Positions 27,629 through 35,636 of a DNA stretch of 64,000 nucleotides are shown piece by piece; position 1 is the first letter of the stretch; each line of letters begins with the position of its first letter. The position numbers and the translations under genes are program-made. The notes below the pieces were generated by a model that saw nothing but the letters and a program-made list of their open reading frames with translations, was not told the DNA's origin and made no database searches. Source of the DNA: an uncultured Prevotellaceae bacterium (GTDB lineage Bacteria; Bacteroidota; Bacteroidia; Bacteroidales; Bacteroidaceae); contig ONKY01000083.1 of NCBI GenBank assembly GCA_900318585.1, positions 1 to 64,000 of the forward strand, read 5' to 3'.

Positions 27629-29074
27629 CTACTTGCAGAGCCTGCAGCCTTCGCACTTGCTGAGCTGTCCGCGGAAACGCTTGTCAATAAGGTAGTGCAG
27701 GCGGTCGCGCAGGGGCGAGAGCTGCATCTTGTCAATCACCTCGTTGATAAACGCCTGCTGCAAGAGCACACGGGCTTCTTGCTCGCTGATGCCACGCTGG
27801 CGCATATAGAACAACGCTGCGTCGTTCAGCTGGCCTACGGTGGAGCCGTGGGCACATTTCACGTCGTCAGCATAAATCTCCAGCATGGGCTGTGTATACA
27901 TGCGTGACTCTTTCGTGGCACAGAGATTTTGGTTTGTCATCTGCGATACCGTCTGCTGAGCTCCCGGCTGTACCAGCACGCGACCGGCAAAGGCGCCTGT
28001 AGCGTTACCGGAGAGCACGTATTTGTATAGCTCGTTTGAGGTGCAATGGGTGGCACGGTGAGTAATCAGCGTGTTGTTGTCCACCAGCTGCTGCTTATCA
28101 GCTATCACGCAGCCATAGCAGGAGCACTCCGCACCCTCGTCGGATAAGGTCAGGTCGAGTTTGTTGCGGGTAATGCCGTTGTGCAGGGTAATCACGTTAT
28201 GGTTCACGCGGCTGTCGCGTTGCTGGTCAATATATACATTGCTCACACGGACGTTCTTTGCATGGGTTTCCTCTAAACAATACAGGTCGAGTGAGGCGTT
28301 AGCTCCTACGTAGGCCTCTATCACCTGTGTAGCCAAGAAGTCGCGGTCATCAGCCGTGTGGTCGCAGAATAGGATCTTGATCTCTGCACCTTCTTCTAGT
28401 ACGATGAGCACGCGGCGGTTCACCATCAAGCCGCCCCCGGAAAGACAACGGGTAGGCGAGCTTTGCTCGGGAATAGCCGTATTTGCAAAAGGAGATTTCA
28501 GAATATTGATGACCTGAATAGCTCGGTCTACCTTGACATTCTTGGGTACATAGACCAACAGGCCATCCTGTGCCAGCATGGTGTTGAGGGCCGTCACAGC
28601 ATCCTCGCTGGTTTTAGCCTGTTTGGCGTAGTATTTCTCGATGAAATCGGGGAAATTGTGGAAAGAGCCTATCATGACGCCTTCAGGCAAGTGGCCATGG
28701 GGAATGCTTTCTCCTCCATTCCCGCCATCGCACCCATTCCCGCTATCGCGCCTACCCGTAGCCTTTCCCCCCTCAAAAAACGCATCATTGACCATGAAGT
28801 AGAACGAGGTGGACAGGTTAGGCACATCGCAACGGAAGGCCTGATAAGGGTCAACGGGGATTTCGAGGCGATTCAGGTTCAACCCATAGTCAGGCGCAAA
28901 GAGTTTGGCCATGTCCGTGTATTTGTAGCGTTCCACCTTTCGCGTGGGGAAACCACTCGACACGAAGTCCTTGTATGCTTTGTCGCGCACGGCATTCATG
29001 GCTTCTGGCGCATGGTCAAAGATTATCTGCCGGGCCTGCTTGTATAGTTCTATGTATTGCTGCTCGCTACTCAT
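27629..29074 (-). CDS. sufD: Fe-S cluster assembly protein SufD, with two repeat insertions
   Basis: 481-residue scaffold subunit of the SUF system, partner of SufB and SufC. The C-terminal beta-helix half is typical (YIDQQRDSRVNHNVITLHNG, QPMLEIYADDVKCAHGSTVGQLND). It is longer than relatives by about 45 residues. Residues about 101-126 and 194-215 are Gly/Ser/Arg-rich stretches that fall exactly on two copies of palindromic repeat family 2, in opposite orientations and without a stop or frame change. The start overlaps the sufC stop by four bases (ATGA). Confidence 0.93.
   Translation of the reverse strand: MSSEQQYIELYKQARQIIFDHAPEAMNAVRDKAYKDFVSSGFPTRKVERYKYTDMAKLFAPDYGLNLNRLEIPVDPYQAFRCDVPNLSTSFYFMVNDAFFEGGKATGRRDSGNGCDGGNGGESIPHGHLPEGVMIGSFHNFPDFIEKYYAKQAKTSEDAVTALNTMLAQDGLLVYVPKNVKVDRAIQVINILKSPFANTAIPEQSSPTRCLSGGGLMVNRRVLIVLEEGAEIKILFCDHTADDRDFLATQVIEAYVGANASLDLYCLEETHAKNVRVSNVYIDQQRDSRVNHNVITLHNGITRNKLDLTLSDEGAECSCYGCVIADKQQLVDNNTLITHRATHCTSNELYKYVLSGNATGAFAGRVLVQPGAQQTVSQMTNQNLCATKESRMYTQPMLEIYADDVKCAHGSTVGQLNDAALFYMRQRGISEQEARVLLQQAFINEVIDKMQLSPLRDRLHYLIDKRFRGQLSKCEGCRLCK
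28439..28475 (+). repeat. Palindromic repeat, family 2, copy A (inside sufD)
   Basis: GGAAAGACAACGGGTAGG, then hairpin CGAGC-TTT-GCTCG, then GGAATAG. Orientation is opposite to copies B and C. Confidence 0.85.
28716..28769 (-). repeat. Palindromic repeat, family 2, copy B (inside sufD)
   Basis: Minus strand: GGAAAGGCTACGGGTAGG, then CGCGATAGCG, GGAATGGG, TGCGATGGCG and GGAATGG. The central hairpin plus GGAATGG is doubled, which makes this copy longer. Confidence 0.8.
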
Positions 29075-29859
29075 TCCTCACCAATCTCCATTCCCGAGCA
29101 AAGCTCGCCTACCCGTTGCCTTTCTTTAATCCAGTCGTAGCCGTGCTCCTGAATCTGCTTGGCCAGCTCAGGGCCTCCCGTCTTCACGATGCGTCCTTTG
29201 TAGAGCACATGTACGAACTGCGGACGAATCATTTCCAGCAGACGGTCATAGTGGGTAATGACGATGCAGCTGGTCTCTGGCGTCTGCAGCTTGTTCACAC
29301 CCTCAGCCACGATGCGCATGGCATCCACGTCAAGGCCTGAGTCGGTCTCGTCTAGGATGCTCAGCTTTGGCTCCAGCATCGCCATCTGGAAGATTTCGTT
29401 GCGTTTCTTCTCGCCGCCGCTGAAGCCTTCGTTCACAGAGCGGTTTGACAGTTTGGAGTCCAGTTCTACTATCTTGCGCTTCTCCCTTTGCAGCTTCAGG
29501 AATTCCGCAGCGTTCAGCGGTTCCAGCCCCAAGTACTTGCGCTTCTCGTTAATTGCCGTCTTCATGAAGTTAGTCATGGAGACACCAGGAATCTCTACCG
29601 GATATTGGAATGACAGGAACAGTCCTTCGTGTGCCCTGTCTTCCGGCACCATATCTAACAGGTTCTTGCCGTTGAAGTAAGCCTCGCCCTCCGTCACTTC
29701 ATAGAGCGGGTTGCCCACGAGTACGGCACTTAGCGTAGACTTGCCCGAGCCGTTCGGTCCCATAATGGCATGTGTCTCGCCGTCGCGAACCATCAAGTCT
29801 ATGCCCTTCAATATCTCCTTGTCACCAATCTTGGCATGTAGGTTTTTGACTTCTAACAT
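29071..29859 (-). CDS. sufC: Fe-S cluster assembly ATPase SufC, with repeat-derived C-terminus
   Basis: 262-residue ABC ATPase of the SUF complex. Walker A GPNGSGKST (34-42), signature FSGGEKKR (146-153), Walker B LSILDETDSG, switch His in VITHYDR. The last 18 or so residues (KERQRVGELCSGMEIGEE) come from palindromic repeat family 2 copy C, which has replaced or extended the usual end after YDWIK. A promoter lies immediately upstream, and no sufB is adjacent, so the usual sufBCD order is broken here. Confidence 0.95.
   Translation of the reverse strand: MLEVKNLHAKIGDKEILKGIDLMVRDGETHAIMGPNGSGKSTLSAVLVGNPLYEVTEGEAYFNGKNLLDMVPEDRAHEGLFLSFQYPVEIPGVSMTNFMKTAINEKRKYLGLEPLNAAEFLKLQREKRKIVELDSKLSNRSVNEGFSGGEKKRNEIFQMAMLEPKLSILDETDSGLDVDAMRIVAEGVNKLQTPETSCIVITHYDRLLEMIRPQFVHVLYKGRIVKTGGPELAKQIQEHGYDWIKERQRVGELCSGMEIGEE
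29088..29124 (-). repeat. Palindromic repeat, family 2, copy C (3' end of sufC)
   Basis: Minus strand: GAAAGGCAACGGGTAGG, hairpin CGAGC-TTT-GCTCG, GGAATGG. Nearly identical to copy A, about 630 bases away. Confidence 0.85.
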
Positions 29860-29882
29860 CTCTATTTCATTGATTTAGTGTG

Positions 29883-29890
29883 CAAAGGTA
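29883..29890 (-). promoter_or_regulatory. -7 box of sufCD
   Basis: TACCTTTG on the minus strand, 23 bases before the sufC ATG; upstream DNA is an AT-rich run of ATGAATT/ACGAAAT units. No clean -33 element. Confidence 0.6.
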
Positions 29891-29958
29891 CGAAATAATT
29901 ATGAATTATGAATTACGAAATACGAAAAAAAGTGAAAGACTACAGGTGGTGGGGCTTT

Positions 29959-30681
29959 TTAGTTTAATAACGAAATGCAGAGGAACCAGACAACGGGCAC
30001 AAGCAGCGAGGGCAGGAGATTGAGGGTCTTACAGTCCTTGAGGTTGAGTAGACCAAGGCCACTGCCGGTAATCATTAGGCCGCCGACAATCAAGAGCTCT
30101 GACATGAGGGCATCGCTGACGGCGGTGCTGGAAATCTGTGCAACGACATAGAACATTCCCTGCCACAGGAAGAGCACAGGGGCTGCCAAGATCATGCCGA
30201 TGCCGTAGGTCGAGGCAAAGATGGTGCTGCTGACAAAGTCCAGCGTGGCATTGGTGAAGAGGAAAGTGTGGTCGCCCTTGAGTGCAGAGATGACAGGCCC
30301 CAGCATGGACAGCGGCCCAATGCAATAAAGCAGGATGGCCGTGCTTAGGCCGTCGCCCAGCTTAGCCTCATTCCCGACCGCTGGTCGCCCTGACGTCGCC
30401 GAGCTGCTGCCAGAACGCTTGTTGACAAGGCGCTTGAAGCGCCCGTCAATGTCGAGCCATGTTCCGAGGCAACCGCCAACCGCCAGTGCTACGATGAATA
30501 GCACTGGATATTGGCTTTTGGGTAGGTTGCTGATGGTGGCATTGAGGCCGATAGCCAGCGATGCCAGGCCGAGACCCGTGTAAAGCGTCTCTTTGTACTT
30601 TTCCTTGATGCCTCGGTTCAGCAGGGCACCAAGAATAGAACCGGCAATGATGGTACAGGTATTGACAATGGTTCCTATCAT
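29959..30681 (-). CDS. DUF554 family membrane protein (YdfK-like)
   Basis: 240 residues with six or seven hydrophobic segments, starting MIGTIVNTCTIIAGSILGALL, typical of DUF554/YdfK. Suspected transporter; function not established. The loop at about 95-107 (ATSGRPAVGNEAK) is encoded by a family 2-like palindromic repeat, in a hydrophilic linker between helices. It starts 13 bases after the GH3 gene on the same strand and probably shares its transcript. Confidence 0.88.
   Translation of the reverse strand: MIGTIVNTCTIIAGSILGALLNRGIKEKYKETLYTGLGLASLAIGLNATISNLPKSQYPVLFIVALAVGGCLGTWLDIDGRFKRLVNKRSGSSSATSGRPAVGNEAKLGDGLSTAILLYCIGPLSMLGPVISALKGDHTFLFTNATLDFVSSTIFASTYGIGMILAAPVLFLWQGMFYVVAQISSTAVSDALMSELLIVGGLMITGSGLGLLNLKDCKTLNLLPSLLVPVVWFLCISLLN
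30367..30395 (-). repeat. Palindromic repeat, family 2, variant copy D (inside DUF554 gene)
   Basis: Minus strand: GTCAGGG, hairpin CGACC-AGC-GGTCG, GGAATGA. Same layout as copies A-C with a different stem; the stem bases co-vary so that pairing is kept. Confidence 0.7.
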
Positions 30682-30694
30682 AACCGTTCGTTGG

Positions 30695-33280
30695 TTAGTC
30701 GAGCGTCAATGTCAGCTTCTTCAAGTCTTTATTGTCGGAACTGGTACCTATGAGAATCTCGTACTTGCCAGGCTTCACGCGCATGGTGTTGGTCTCAGGA
30801 TCCCAGAACTCGAAGCTCTTGTGCTCAAATCTCAGGTTGGCAGTAACCGTCTGTCCAGCTTTCACGTCAACGCGCTGGAAGGCACGGAGCGACTTCAGCG
30901 GTCCGTCAGGATCCTGCAGGTTACGGATATAGAGCTGCAGCGTCTCAACGCCGTCGCGTAGGCCGGCATTCTTGATTGGTACAGCAATGTTGAATCCAGG
31001 ATTACTGGTGGATGTATTGATTACCTTAGGTTCGCCGATCTCGAAAGTGGAATAGCTCAGTCCGTAGCCGAAGGGGAACAGGGCATCGTCGAAGTAGCGA
31101 TAGGTGCGTCCTTTCATTGAATAGTCCTCATAGTCAGGCAACTGGCTGCTGTTCTTGTAGAACGTGACGGGCAGCTTGCCGCTGGGGTTATAGTCGCCAA
31201 AGAGTACGTCGGCCACGGCCGTGCCGCCTTCCTGACCGGGGTACCATGCCTGGACGATGGCGTCGCAGGTTTCTGTCTCAGGCTCCAAGGCGATGCATGA
31301 GCCGGAGCAGTTGACGAAGATGACCTGCTTGCCAGCTTTCTTGAGAGCTTTGAGGAAATCGCGCTGCACCTTCGGCAGCTCGATGTGTGTACGGTCGCCG
31401 CCCTTGAAGCCGTCAATGTCTACAGGCATCTCCTCACCTTCCAGTGCTGGCGAGATGCCACCAACGAAGATAACCTTGTTAATACCGTTGAGTTTACTGA
31501 TGGTCTCGTTATAGTCAATGGGATACTCCTTGGCAACATTAATCTTCAGGTTGGCATTATACGTATGGATATGTGCGAAGCGTACTTCAATGTTGTAGCT
31601 CTTGCCCTTCTCGGCCTGTATGGTGACAAGGTTGGGTGTGGTGCGCCAGATGTGGTGACGGAACTTCTGTTCGCCGTCGATGAACAGTTCAAAGTGGCCG
31701 CAACCTTCTACGTTCACCACATATTCGCCAGATTCCTTCGGAGTGAAGACAGTCTCGTACTTGGCAGAGAAATCCTCTAACTGTACGCCCGGTGCGAAAT
31801 TATGCATACCGGCAGTGGTGACTGCCAGTGGTGTGGTGTAGTATTGCGTGGTGACGGGCTTGCCCTCCATTCGGCGGTTGTTCCAGAAAGTTCCCTTCAT
31901 GCCCCTCTTTCCCTCAAAGCTGCATTGGGAAGCCAGCAGGCAGTCCTGCACCTTGTCGTAAGTCAGGTCGCAGCCAGGGGCGTAAAACAGTTTCTTCTGC
32001 TTGGCCTTGATACCGTCAAGAATAGTAATGGTATGGTTCGGCATACCGTTGTAATTACCCCACATCATTGGGGCGTTGTCAGCATTTGGTCCGATGACGG
32101 CAATCTTCTCCTTGCCCTTTCGCAAGGGCAGAATGTTGTTATTGTTCTGTAAGAGCACTATCGACTGGCGGGCCATGTCGAGCGACAGGTTGGCCGACTG
32201 CTTGGTAGACATGGCGGAATAGGGAATCTTCGACCACTCTACGAGCGAAGGATCGTCCATCTCGCCTAAGTCGAAGCGGCCTTCCAGTAGGCGGATGACA
32301 TGCTTGTCGACCTCGGCCTCGGTGATGAAGCCGCGCTTTACGGCCTCAGGAATACTACGGTAGGCATAGCCATAGCCGCACTCCACGTCAGTACCAGCAA
32401 TCGTGGCCTTGGCAGAGGCGTGAGTGGGGTCGGACGAAGACTTGTGCGATTCGTAGAAGTCGCTGACAGCACCGCAGTCGCTCACCACTAAGTACTCAAA
32501 CCCCCACTCGTCGCGCAGGATGGTCTGCAGCAGTCGCTGTGAGCCGCAGCAAGGGTCATCGTCTAATCGCTGGTAGGCACACATCACCTCGCGTACCTTT
32601 GCATCCTGCACCAGCGTCTTGAATGCCGGCATGTAGGTCTCCCACATATCACGTGACGACACGTTGGTCAGGTTGGCTGAGTGGCGGGTGTACTCCGGGC
32701 CGCTATGTACGGCATAGTGCTTGGCACAGGCCCAAAGCTTACGATACTTTGCGTCCTCAGGGCCTTGCAGGCCTTTCACCACCTGTGTACCCATCACAGA
32801 GGTCAGGTAAGGATCCTCGCCGTAGGTCTCCTGTCCGCGTCCCCAGCGCGGGTCGCGGAAGATGTTGACGTTAGGTGTCCAGACCGAGAGGCTGTGGAAC
32901 TTCTCGTCTTCGCCACTGCCACGCTGCATACGCTCGTTGTACTGGGCGCGGAACTCTGTTGAGGCCACGTCAAAGCACTTATAGAGCAAGTCGGGATTGA
33001 ACGAAGAGGCCATTGCTATCGGCTCGGGAAACACGGTGACATTGCTCTGGTTGGCAGCACCGTGTAGGGCCTCGCTCCACCAGAAGAACTTCTTGATGCC
33101 CAGTCGGGGAATGGCGGGGCTTTCGTCAAGCATCAGCTGGGCTTTCTCCTCCAAAGTGAGACGGCTGCAGAGATCTTTGGCACGTTCCTTGGCTGAGAGG
33201 TCTGGATTCTGATACGGAAGAGTTTGTGCGGTGGCCGACAATGCCAGCCAGCAAAGGGTAATGGTAGTGATAGTTTTCAT
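30695..33280 (-). CDS. GH3 glycosidase with PA14 insertion, probable beta-xylosidase
   Basis: 861-residue exported enzyme. Signal peptide ends about ATAQ (residue 19). GH3 N-terminal barrel with LTLEEKAQLM, KHYAVHSGPEYTRH and nucleophile in LVVSDCGAV (Asp268); the GH3 C domain begins near VLLQNNNNILPL; a PA14 domain (about 455-590) is inserted; the C-terminus is Fn3-like. Plant-type and Prevotella GH3 xylosidases share this sequence pattern, so release of xylose or arabinose from xylo-oligosaccharides is likely but not proven. ATG at 33280 gives a proper signal peptide; the upstream extension crosses the promoter. Confidence 0.9.
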   Translation of the reverse strand: MKTITTITLCWLALSATAQTLPYQNPDLSAKERAKDLCSRLTLEEKAQLMLDESPAIPRLGIKKFFWWSEALHGAANQSNVTVFPEPIAMASSFNPDLLYKCFDVASTEFRAQYNERMQRGSGEDEKFHSLSVWTPNVNIFRDPRWGRGQETYGEDPYLTSVMGTQVVKGLQGPEDAKYRKLWACAKHYAVHSGPEYTRHSANLTNVSSRDMWETYMPAFKTLVQDAKVREVMCAYQRLDDDPCCGSQRLLQTILRDEWGFEYLVVSDCGAVSDFYESHKSSSDPTHASAKATIAGTDVECGYGYAYRSIPEAVKRGFITEAEVDKHVIRLLEGRFDLGEMDDPSLVEWSKIPYSAMSTKQSANLSLDMARQSIVLLQNNNNILPLRKGKEKIAVIGPNADNAPMMWGNYNGMPNHTITILDGIKAKQKKLFYAPGCDLTYDKVQDCLLASQCSFEGKRGMKGTFWNNRRMEGKPVTTQYYTTPLAVTTAGMHNFAPGVQLEDFSAKYETVFTPKESGEYVVNVEGCGHFELFIDGEQKFRHHIWRTTPNLVTIQAEKGKSYNIEVRFAHIHTYNANLKINVAKEYPIDYNETISKLNGINKVIFVGGISPALEGEEMPVDIDGFKGGDRTHIELPKVQRDFLKALKKAGKQVIFVNCSGSCIALEPETETCDAIVQAWYPGQEGGTAVADVLFGDYNPSGKLPVTFYKNSSQLPDYEDYSMKGRTYRYFDDALFPFGYGLSYSTFEIGEPKVINTSTSNPGFNIAVPIKNAGLRDGVETLQLYIRNLQDPDGPLKSLRAFQRVDVKAGQTVTANLRFEHKSFEFWDPETNTMRVKPGKYEILIGTSSDNKDLKKLTLTLD

Positions 33281-33309
33281 TATTATTCCTGTTTGTTGGT
33301 TTCTGTCTG

Positions 33310-33317
33310 CAAAATTA
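33310..33317 (-). promoter_or_regulatory. -7 box of the GH3 gene
   Basis: TAATTTTG on the minus strand, 29 bases before the ATG at 33280; no clear -33 element. Confidence 0.55.
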
Positions 33318-33358
33318 CACAATTAGTGAGAGAAATGAGAAGAAAAGCATGTTTTTCT

Positions 33359-33389
33359 TTTGCATTTCTCTCGTTTTTTCGTAATTTTG
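33359..33389 (+). promoter_or_regulatory. Promoter of the helicase gene
   Basis: TTTG at 33359-33362, 19 bases, TAATTTTG at 33382-33389; 36 bases to the ATG at 33426. Confidence 0.7.
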
Positions 33390-33425
33390 CCAGCAAATGA
33401 ACAACAACTGAAAACAGAACCAGGG

Positions 33426-35633
33426 ATGGAGCAGAACAAGGAGTTGCGTATAGCGTGGGATTTCGTGGAAAACACATGTAAGAGCATTTTCCTAACAGGT
33501 AAGGCAGGAACAGGAAAGACCACATTCTTGAAGACAATTGTAGAGCGCTCAAGGAAGCGCCCCATTGTGGTGGCGCCAACGGGCGTGGCCGCCATCAATG
33601 CCGGCGGCATGACCATTCACTCGTTCTTCCAACTGCCCTTTTCTCCTTACGTGCCGGGAGCAAAAGTGGAGAGTAAGTTCGACTTCGGACGTGAGAAACG
33701 AAAGATTATTGCTTCGATCGATCTGCTGATTATCGATGAGATATCTATGGTGAGGGCAGACTTATTAGATGCCATTGACTCGGTGCTTCGCCGCTTTCGC
33801 GACCATTTTCTGCCCTTCGGCGGTGTGCAGCTGCTGATGATTGGTGACCTGGCACAGCTGACTCCCGTAGTGACACCTGAGGATGAGCGGATGCTGAAGC
33901 CCTATTACGACACGCCCTATTTCTTCGGCTCGAAGGCGTTGCAGCAGATAGACTATGTAACAATCCAGTTAGAGCATGTCTACAGGCAGCAGGACATGTC
34001 GTTTATTGAGATTTTGAATCAGGTACGTAATGGACATCCCACCATGGAGGCGCTGGCACAGCTGAATAGTAGAATCCTCCTTCAAACCTCACCCTGTAGG
34101 GGAGGCGCAGACATTCCCCCTCAGGGGGAACGAGGGGGCGCTTTGGGCGGAGCTATCCGTCTGACAACCCATAATAACCTGGCCAATTTCTACAACGAGT
34201 CAGAACTGCAGAAGTTGAAGGGCCGCCCGTTCATTTTCCGTGCTGAGGTGGAGGGCACTTTCCCGGAGTATTCCTATCCGACGGCCGAGTCGTTGGTGTT
34301 GAAGACGGACGCACAGGTGATGTTTGTGAAGAACGATCCGTCAGGGCAACATAGTTATTATAATGGCCGGATAGGACGGGTGACCTACGTAGATGACCAT
34401 AAGGTATTCGTTCTCTGTGAGGGCGACGAGGAAGCCATAGAGGTAGAGCCATTGGAGTGGGAGAATGCGCGCTACACGCTGAACGAGACCACACGGGAGA
34501 TAGAGACCGAGGTGCAAGGCGTCTTCCGTCAGCTTCCCTTGCGACTGGCGTGGGCCATCACGATACACAAGAGCCAGGGCCTGACGTTCGACCGCGTCAT
34601 CATTGATGCCAATCAGTCGTTTGCCCCCGGTCAGGTGTATGTGGCGCTGAGCCGTTGCCGTACTTTAGAAGGACTGTTGTTGGCATCGCCGTTGGAGCCT
34701 CGCGCCATTATTAATGACGAACGTGTGGACAGCTATATTGCCTGTCAGGAGAAGGCTGCGCAACAGAGCATCGCCCAGCTGCCCGTGCTGAAACAGGAGT
34801 ATGAACGCTATCTGTTGTTGCAGCTTTTCGACTTCCGCACCATTCTTTTCGGTGAGGAAGCTATGGTACGTCTGTTCGCCGAGTTCTTCTACCATAGTCA
34901 TTCCTCCTTGAAGCAGCTACACGACAGGTCGCTGATGGATATCCAGCAGCGTGTGATGGCGATTGCCGATAAATGGCGACAGAAAATACAGCAGATGAGC
35001 TATGAGGAGCTTTGTCGGCAGGAGTTCCGGGAACGTGTCGTCCGTAGTGCCGTCTATTTTGAACAGACGCTGAGGGAAATCCTTGCCAAGCCCATTGAGC
35101 TTTCCGCCAAGGTGGAATCGAACAACAAGCAGGCCAGCAAGCGGCTTGCCAACGCTTTGCCCGATCTGAGACAGGCGTGGATGTCGCGCCGTTATCTGCT
35201 GACGAAGGTGGCCGAACAAGGCTTTTCCGTCACTACCTATCTAAGGGAGAAGCAGATTTCCATGCTGGATGCGCTGGATGAGGCGGCACTCAAGCCGAAG
35301 CGTGAGCGGAAAGGCAAAGCGACCAAAGCACCGAAGGAGAAGAAACCCAAAACATGGGAATTAACCTTCCAACTCTATAAGCAGGGCATGAACCCTGACC
35401 TGATTGCCCGTGAGCGTGGCATGACCGTCGGGACAATAAAAAGTCACCTGACCCGTTATGTAGAGTCAGGTGACATTCCTGTCAGTGAGCTCATTAGTCC
35501 TGAGCATCAACAAGCCATTGAGCGGATTGTCCGTATGGTGGGCAAAGAGCAAGGTTCTACAGCCGTGAAGAGCCTCTGTCCGCCTGACATTACCTACGAT
35601 GAGATACGTTTGGTCATGGCCTTGATGAAGTGA
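33426..35633 (+). CDS. PIF1/RecD-like superfamily 1 helicase with HTH tail
   Basis: 735 residues. Walker A LTGKAGTGKTT (25-32), Walker B LLIIDEISMVRADLLDAID, the MIGDLAQLTPV motif and the C-terminal WAITIHKSQGLTFDRVIID with YVALSRCRTLEGL. A lysine-rich linker (about 620-645) leads to an HTH_40-type domain (ELTFQLYKQGMNPDLIARERGMTVGTIKSHLTRYVESG). Probable role in replication or repair. Residues about 221-241 (SPCRGGADIPPQGERGGALGG) come from an inserted repeat. Start at 33426 chosen because the upstream frame crosses the promoter. Confidence 0.92.
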   Translation: MEQNKELRIAWDFVENTCKSIFLTGKAGTGKTTFLKTIVERSRKRPIVVAPTGVAAINAGGMTIHSFFQLPFSPYVPGAKVESKFDFGREKRKIIASIDLLIIDEISMVRADLLDAIDSVLRRFRDHFLPFGGVQLLMIGDLAQLTPVVTPEDERMLKPYYDTPYFFGSKALQQIDYVTIQLEHVYRQQDMSFIEILNQVRNGHPTMEALAQLNSRILLQTSPCRGGADIPPQGERGGALGGAIRLTTHNNLANFYNESELQKLKGRPFIFRAEVEGTFPEYSYPTAESLVLKTDAQVMFVKNDPSGQHSYYNGRIGRVTYVDDHKVFVLCEGDEEAIEVEPLEWENARYTLNETTREIETEVQGVFRQLPLRLAWAITIHKSQGLTFDRVIIDANQSFAPGQVYVALSRCRTLEGLLLASPLEPRAIINDERVDSYIACQEKAAQQSIAQLPVLKQEYERYLLLQLFDFRTILFGEEAMVRLFAEFFYHSHSSLKQLHDRSLMDIQQRVMAIADKWRQKIQQMSYEELCRQEFRERVVRSAVYFEQTLREILAKPIELSAKVESNNKQASKRLANALPDLRQAWMSRRYLLTKVAEQGFSVTTYLREKQISMLDALDEAALKPKRERKGKATKAPKEKKPKTWELTFQLYKQGMNPDLIARERGMTVGTIKSHLTRYVESGDIPVSELISPEHQQAIERIVRMVGKEQGSTAVKSLCPPDITYDEIRLVMALMK
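34087..34146. repeat. C/G-run palindromic repeat inside the helicase gene
   Basis: CCTCACCCTGTAGGGGAGG followed by the hairpin TTCCCCCTCAGGGGGAA and CGAGGGGGCGC; frame-preserving, in a linker between helicase motifs. Third repeat class in this window; similar CCCCCTCAGGGGG elements are common between Bacteroidetes genes, from memory. Confidence 0.7.
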
Positions 35634-35636
35634 TGC

